NCBI GenBank assembly: GCA_030123585.1
Contig: CP126120.1
Span: forward strand, 1,054,001 to 1,118,000
Origin: Rhodanobacteraceae bacterium
Lineage (GTDB): Bacteria; Pseudomonadota; Gammaproteobacteria; Xanthomonadales; Rhodanobacteraceae
Direction of reading: 5' to 3'
DNA length: 64,000 nt
Positions 62,232-64,000 of the stretch are shown here, one piece after another. Within the stretch, counting starts at the first letter, position 1; each line of letters opens with the position of its first letter. A program made the translations under genes and the position numbers. The notes under the pieces are model-generated. The model worked only from the letters and a program-made list of their open reading frames with translations. It ran no database searches and was not told the DNA's origin.

Positions 62232-64000
62232 TCACATCCGCTCCGGCGCCGTTTCGATCTTCGCGCCCCTGTGCAACGCATCCAGCAGGCCGTCGAGATC
62301 GGCGGCGCCGAACGCGCGCGCCATCTGCTCGCGCAGGAAGCCCTGCGCCTGCTCGGGAATCCTGGATGCATCGCCCGGCTTGACGCCGCTCAGCACCACC
62401 AGCGCGTAGTGGCCCTTGGCCAGCGGCACCAGCGCGCGCGTGTCGCCGCCCTTCGCCGGGTGAGCCAGCTTGAACACCGCCTCCAGCAAGGCCGGATCGA
62501 GCGAGGGGTCGTTGCGCGACACGTCGGTCTTCTGCTGTACCTGCTGGCCCGCCGCGGATGCCAGCGCGTCCAGTTTCTCGCCGCCCTGCAGCTTCGCGAG
62601 CGCCGCTTCGGCGGCCTTCTTCGCATCGACGTCCACACGTTGCTGGATGATCGCCTGCCTGATCTGGCTGCTCACTTCCGCCAGCGGCTTGGGCGCGGCC
62701 GGCACATGCTTGTTGATGTGGATCACCACCATGTGCTCGTTGCCGAGATCGATCGGGTCGGAGGTGTTGCCCTGCTGCAGCACGATGTCGGAGAACGCGG
62801 CCTTCACCACCTTGGGGTCGGCGGCGAGCCCGCTGCTGGCGCCTTGGCGGCCGAACAGCGGCGTGGTCTGGATGGTCAGGCCGAGCTTCTGCGCCGCCGG
62901 TTTCAGCGAGGTCGGATCGTTGTAGATCATGTCGGTGAGCTTGTTGCCGATGTCGCGATAGGCGTCCTGCCGCGCGTCCTTGGTGGCCTCCTGCACCAGC
63001 TGGTCGCGCACCTGCGCGAAGGTTTCGGTGCGGCCCTCGCGCACGTCGCGCAGGTCGATGATGTGGTAACCGTCCGACGTCAGGACCGGATCGGAAACCT
63101 CGCCCTTCTTCAGCTTGTCCAGTGCGGCCTGGAACTCGGGGCCGGCATCGCCTTTCGACAACCAGCCGAGGTCACCGCCCTGCCGCTTCGAACCCAGGTC
63201 GTCCGAATACTGCTCGGCGAGCTTGGCGAAATCGGCGCCGGGCGCCTTGGCCTCCGCGTCGATCTTCTGCGCCTTGGCCAGCGCGGCCTGTTTCTCGGCC
63301 TCGGACGGCTTGGCCGGCAGCTTGATGAGGATGTGCGACACCAGCCACTGGGGCGGGCTGACGAAGCGCGATTTCTCCTTGTCATAGCGCGCCTGCAGGG
63401 CCTTGTCGCTCAGGTCCGGCTCGGCCTTCATGGTCGCCGCGTCGAGGTCGATGTAGTTCACCGAAACCTGCTCGGGCGTCATGAAATCCTTCTGGTGCTG
63501 CTTGTAGTAGTCCGCGACCTCGGCGTCGCTCACCTCGCTCTGCGCCGCAGTCGGCGCCGGCGGCGGCAGGTCGACGTAACTGAAATCGCGCGTCTGCAAC
63601 TGCAGGCGCAGGAAGGCGTCCGCTTCGGCCTTGGTGCCGAATGCGGTGGCGACGATGGCTTGCGGCAACTGCTGGGTGGCGAGGTCGGAACGGATCTCGT
63701 CCTCGAATTGCTGCGGCGTTTTGCCCTGCTGCTGGAGCCACGCGGTGTAAACCGTGGGATCGAACTTGCCATTGACCTGGAAGACGGGATACGAGGCAAT
63801 CTGCTCGCGCAACAGCAAGTCCGGCACCTTGATGCCGAGCTTGTCGCCGAGGTCCAGCAACAGTTGCCGGTTGATCACCTGCTTCAGCACCGCCTGCTTC
63901 ACCTCGGGCTTCTCGAAGTCGGCCGGATCCATGGTGTTGCCCGGCGTGTTCAACTGCTGCTGGCGATAGTTGTTGAGCGCGGTGGTGAAATCCTGCTGCG
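62232..64000 (-). CDS. ppiD: Peptidyl-prolyl isomerase PpiD (5'-truncated)
   Basis: A periplasmic chaperone anchored in the inner membrane that assists outer-membrane protein folding. The visible part begins in the SurA-like N-terminal chaperone domain; the transmembrane helix lies beyond the right edge, and the frame is open to base 64000. One parvulin domain is clear (WLVSHILIKLP, FAKLAEQYSDD, GGDLGWLSKGD, FQAALDKLKKGEVSDPV), followed by a second, degenerate helical/PPIase-like region and a C-terminal chaperone segment. The first visible Met (63953) is internal. Confidence 0.93.
   Translation of the reverse strand, partial: QQDFTTALNNYRQQQLNTPGNTMDPADFEKPEVKQAVLKQVINRQLLLDLGDKLGIKVPDLLLREQIASYPVFQVNGKFDPTVYTAWLQQQGKTPQQFEDEIRSDLATQQLPQAIVATAFGTKAEADAFLRLQLQTRDFSYVDLPPPAPTAAQSEVSDAEVADYYKQHQKDFMTPEQVSVNYIDLDAATMKAEPDLSDKALQARYDKEKSRFVSPPQWLVSHILIKLPAKPSEAEKQAALAKAQKIDAEAKAPGADFAKLAEQYSDDLGSKRQGGDLGWLSKGDAGPEFQAALDKLKKGEVSDPVLTSDGYHIIDLRDVREGRTETFAQVRDQLVQEATKDARQDAYRDIGNKLTDMIYNDPTSLKPAAQKLGLTIQTTPLFGRQGASSGLAADPKVVKAAFSDIVLQQGNTSDPIDLGNEHMVVIHINKHVPAAPKPLAEVSSQIRQAIIQQRVDVDAKKAAEAALAKLQGGEKLDALASAAGQQVQQKTDVSRNDPSLDPALLEAVFKLAHPAKGGDTRALVPLAKGHYALVVLSGVKPGDASRIPEQAQGFLREQMARAFGAADLDGLLDALHRGAKIETAPERM

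Overview
The window looks like the chromosome of a GC-rich gammaproteobacterium of the Lysobacterales (Xanthomonadales), probably Rhodanobacteraceae. That placement is inference. It rests on gene order (prmB-aroC-asd-fimV-truA-trpF and trpB-trpA-accD-folC-SPOR-cvpA-purF), a large TonB-dependent receptor with carbohydrate enzymes, and intergenic palindromic repeats typical of that order. No rRNA, tRNA or CRISPR array was seen.

Layout. 1-5.9 kb: a 5'-truncated esterase, a serine beta-lactamase-family hydrolase, a short RNB ribonuclease, a PLP dehydratase and small membrane proteins, all on +. 5.9-8.9 kb: a DoxX-like protein, a YciI protein and an SDR on -, the SDR divergent from its likely LysR regulator. 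9.0-10.7 kb: a TrmH/SpoU RNA methyltransferase gene cut by a complete IS30-family element; the 3-bp target duplication and the gene's missing 3' end are both visible. 10.7-14.6 kb: an amidohydrolase, a monohaem cytochrome c, and a translationally coupled DUF2235/DUF455 pair. 14.7-22.6 kb (-): trpB, trpA, accD, folC, a double-SPOR protein, cvpA and purF, i.e. tryptophan, fatty-acid, folate and purine synthesis plus septal peptidoglycan binding.

22.7-45.6 kb separates trpB from trpF. After a LysR gene, an FAD-linked 2-hydroxyacid dehydrogenase and a metallophosphoesterase comes a carbohydrate locus: a GDSL hydrolase, two related 2OG-Fe(II) oxygenases (one fused to TPRs), a GH31 enzyme with an inserted beta-sandwich, a secreted esterase, two tandem GH65 enzymes, a TonB receptor, a LacI regulator, a GH37 trehalase-family enzyme and an MFS sugar porter. 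The likely logic is outer-membrane import of an alpha-glucoside, periplasmic deacylation and hydrolysis, glucose import by the MFS porter, and LacI control through two matching palindromes in the 618-bp divergent region.

45.7-54.8 kb (-): Cupin_8 oxygenase, trpF, truA, fimV, a small coiled-coil protein, asd, aroC, a GNAT and prmB. 55.0-57.2 kb (+): psd, an unrecognised 151-aa protein and a PP2C phosphatase. 57.2-59.0 kb (-): dnaQ, rnhA and a methyltransferase, overlapping by 4 nt. 59.2-62.1 kb (+): gloB, mltD, fabI. From 62.2 kb to the edge: ppiD (-), 5'-truncated. Three intergenic regions (about 52.0, 54.9 and 62.1 kb) carry one family of TAAAG-heptad/GC-palindrome mosaics.
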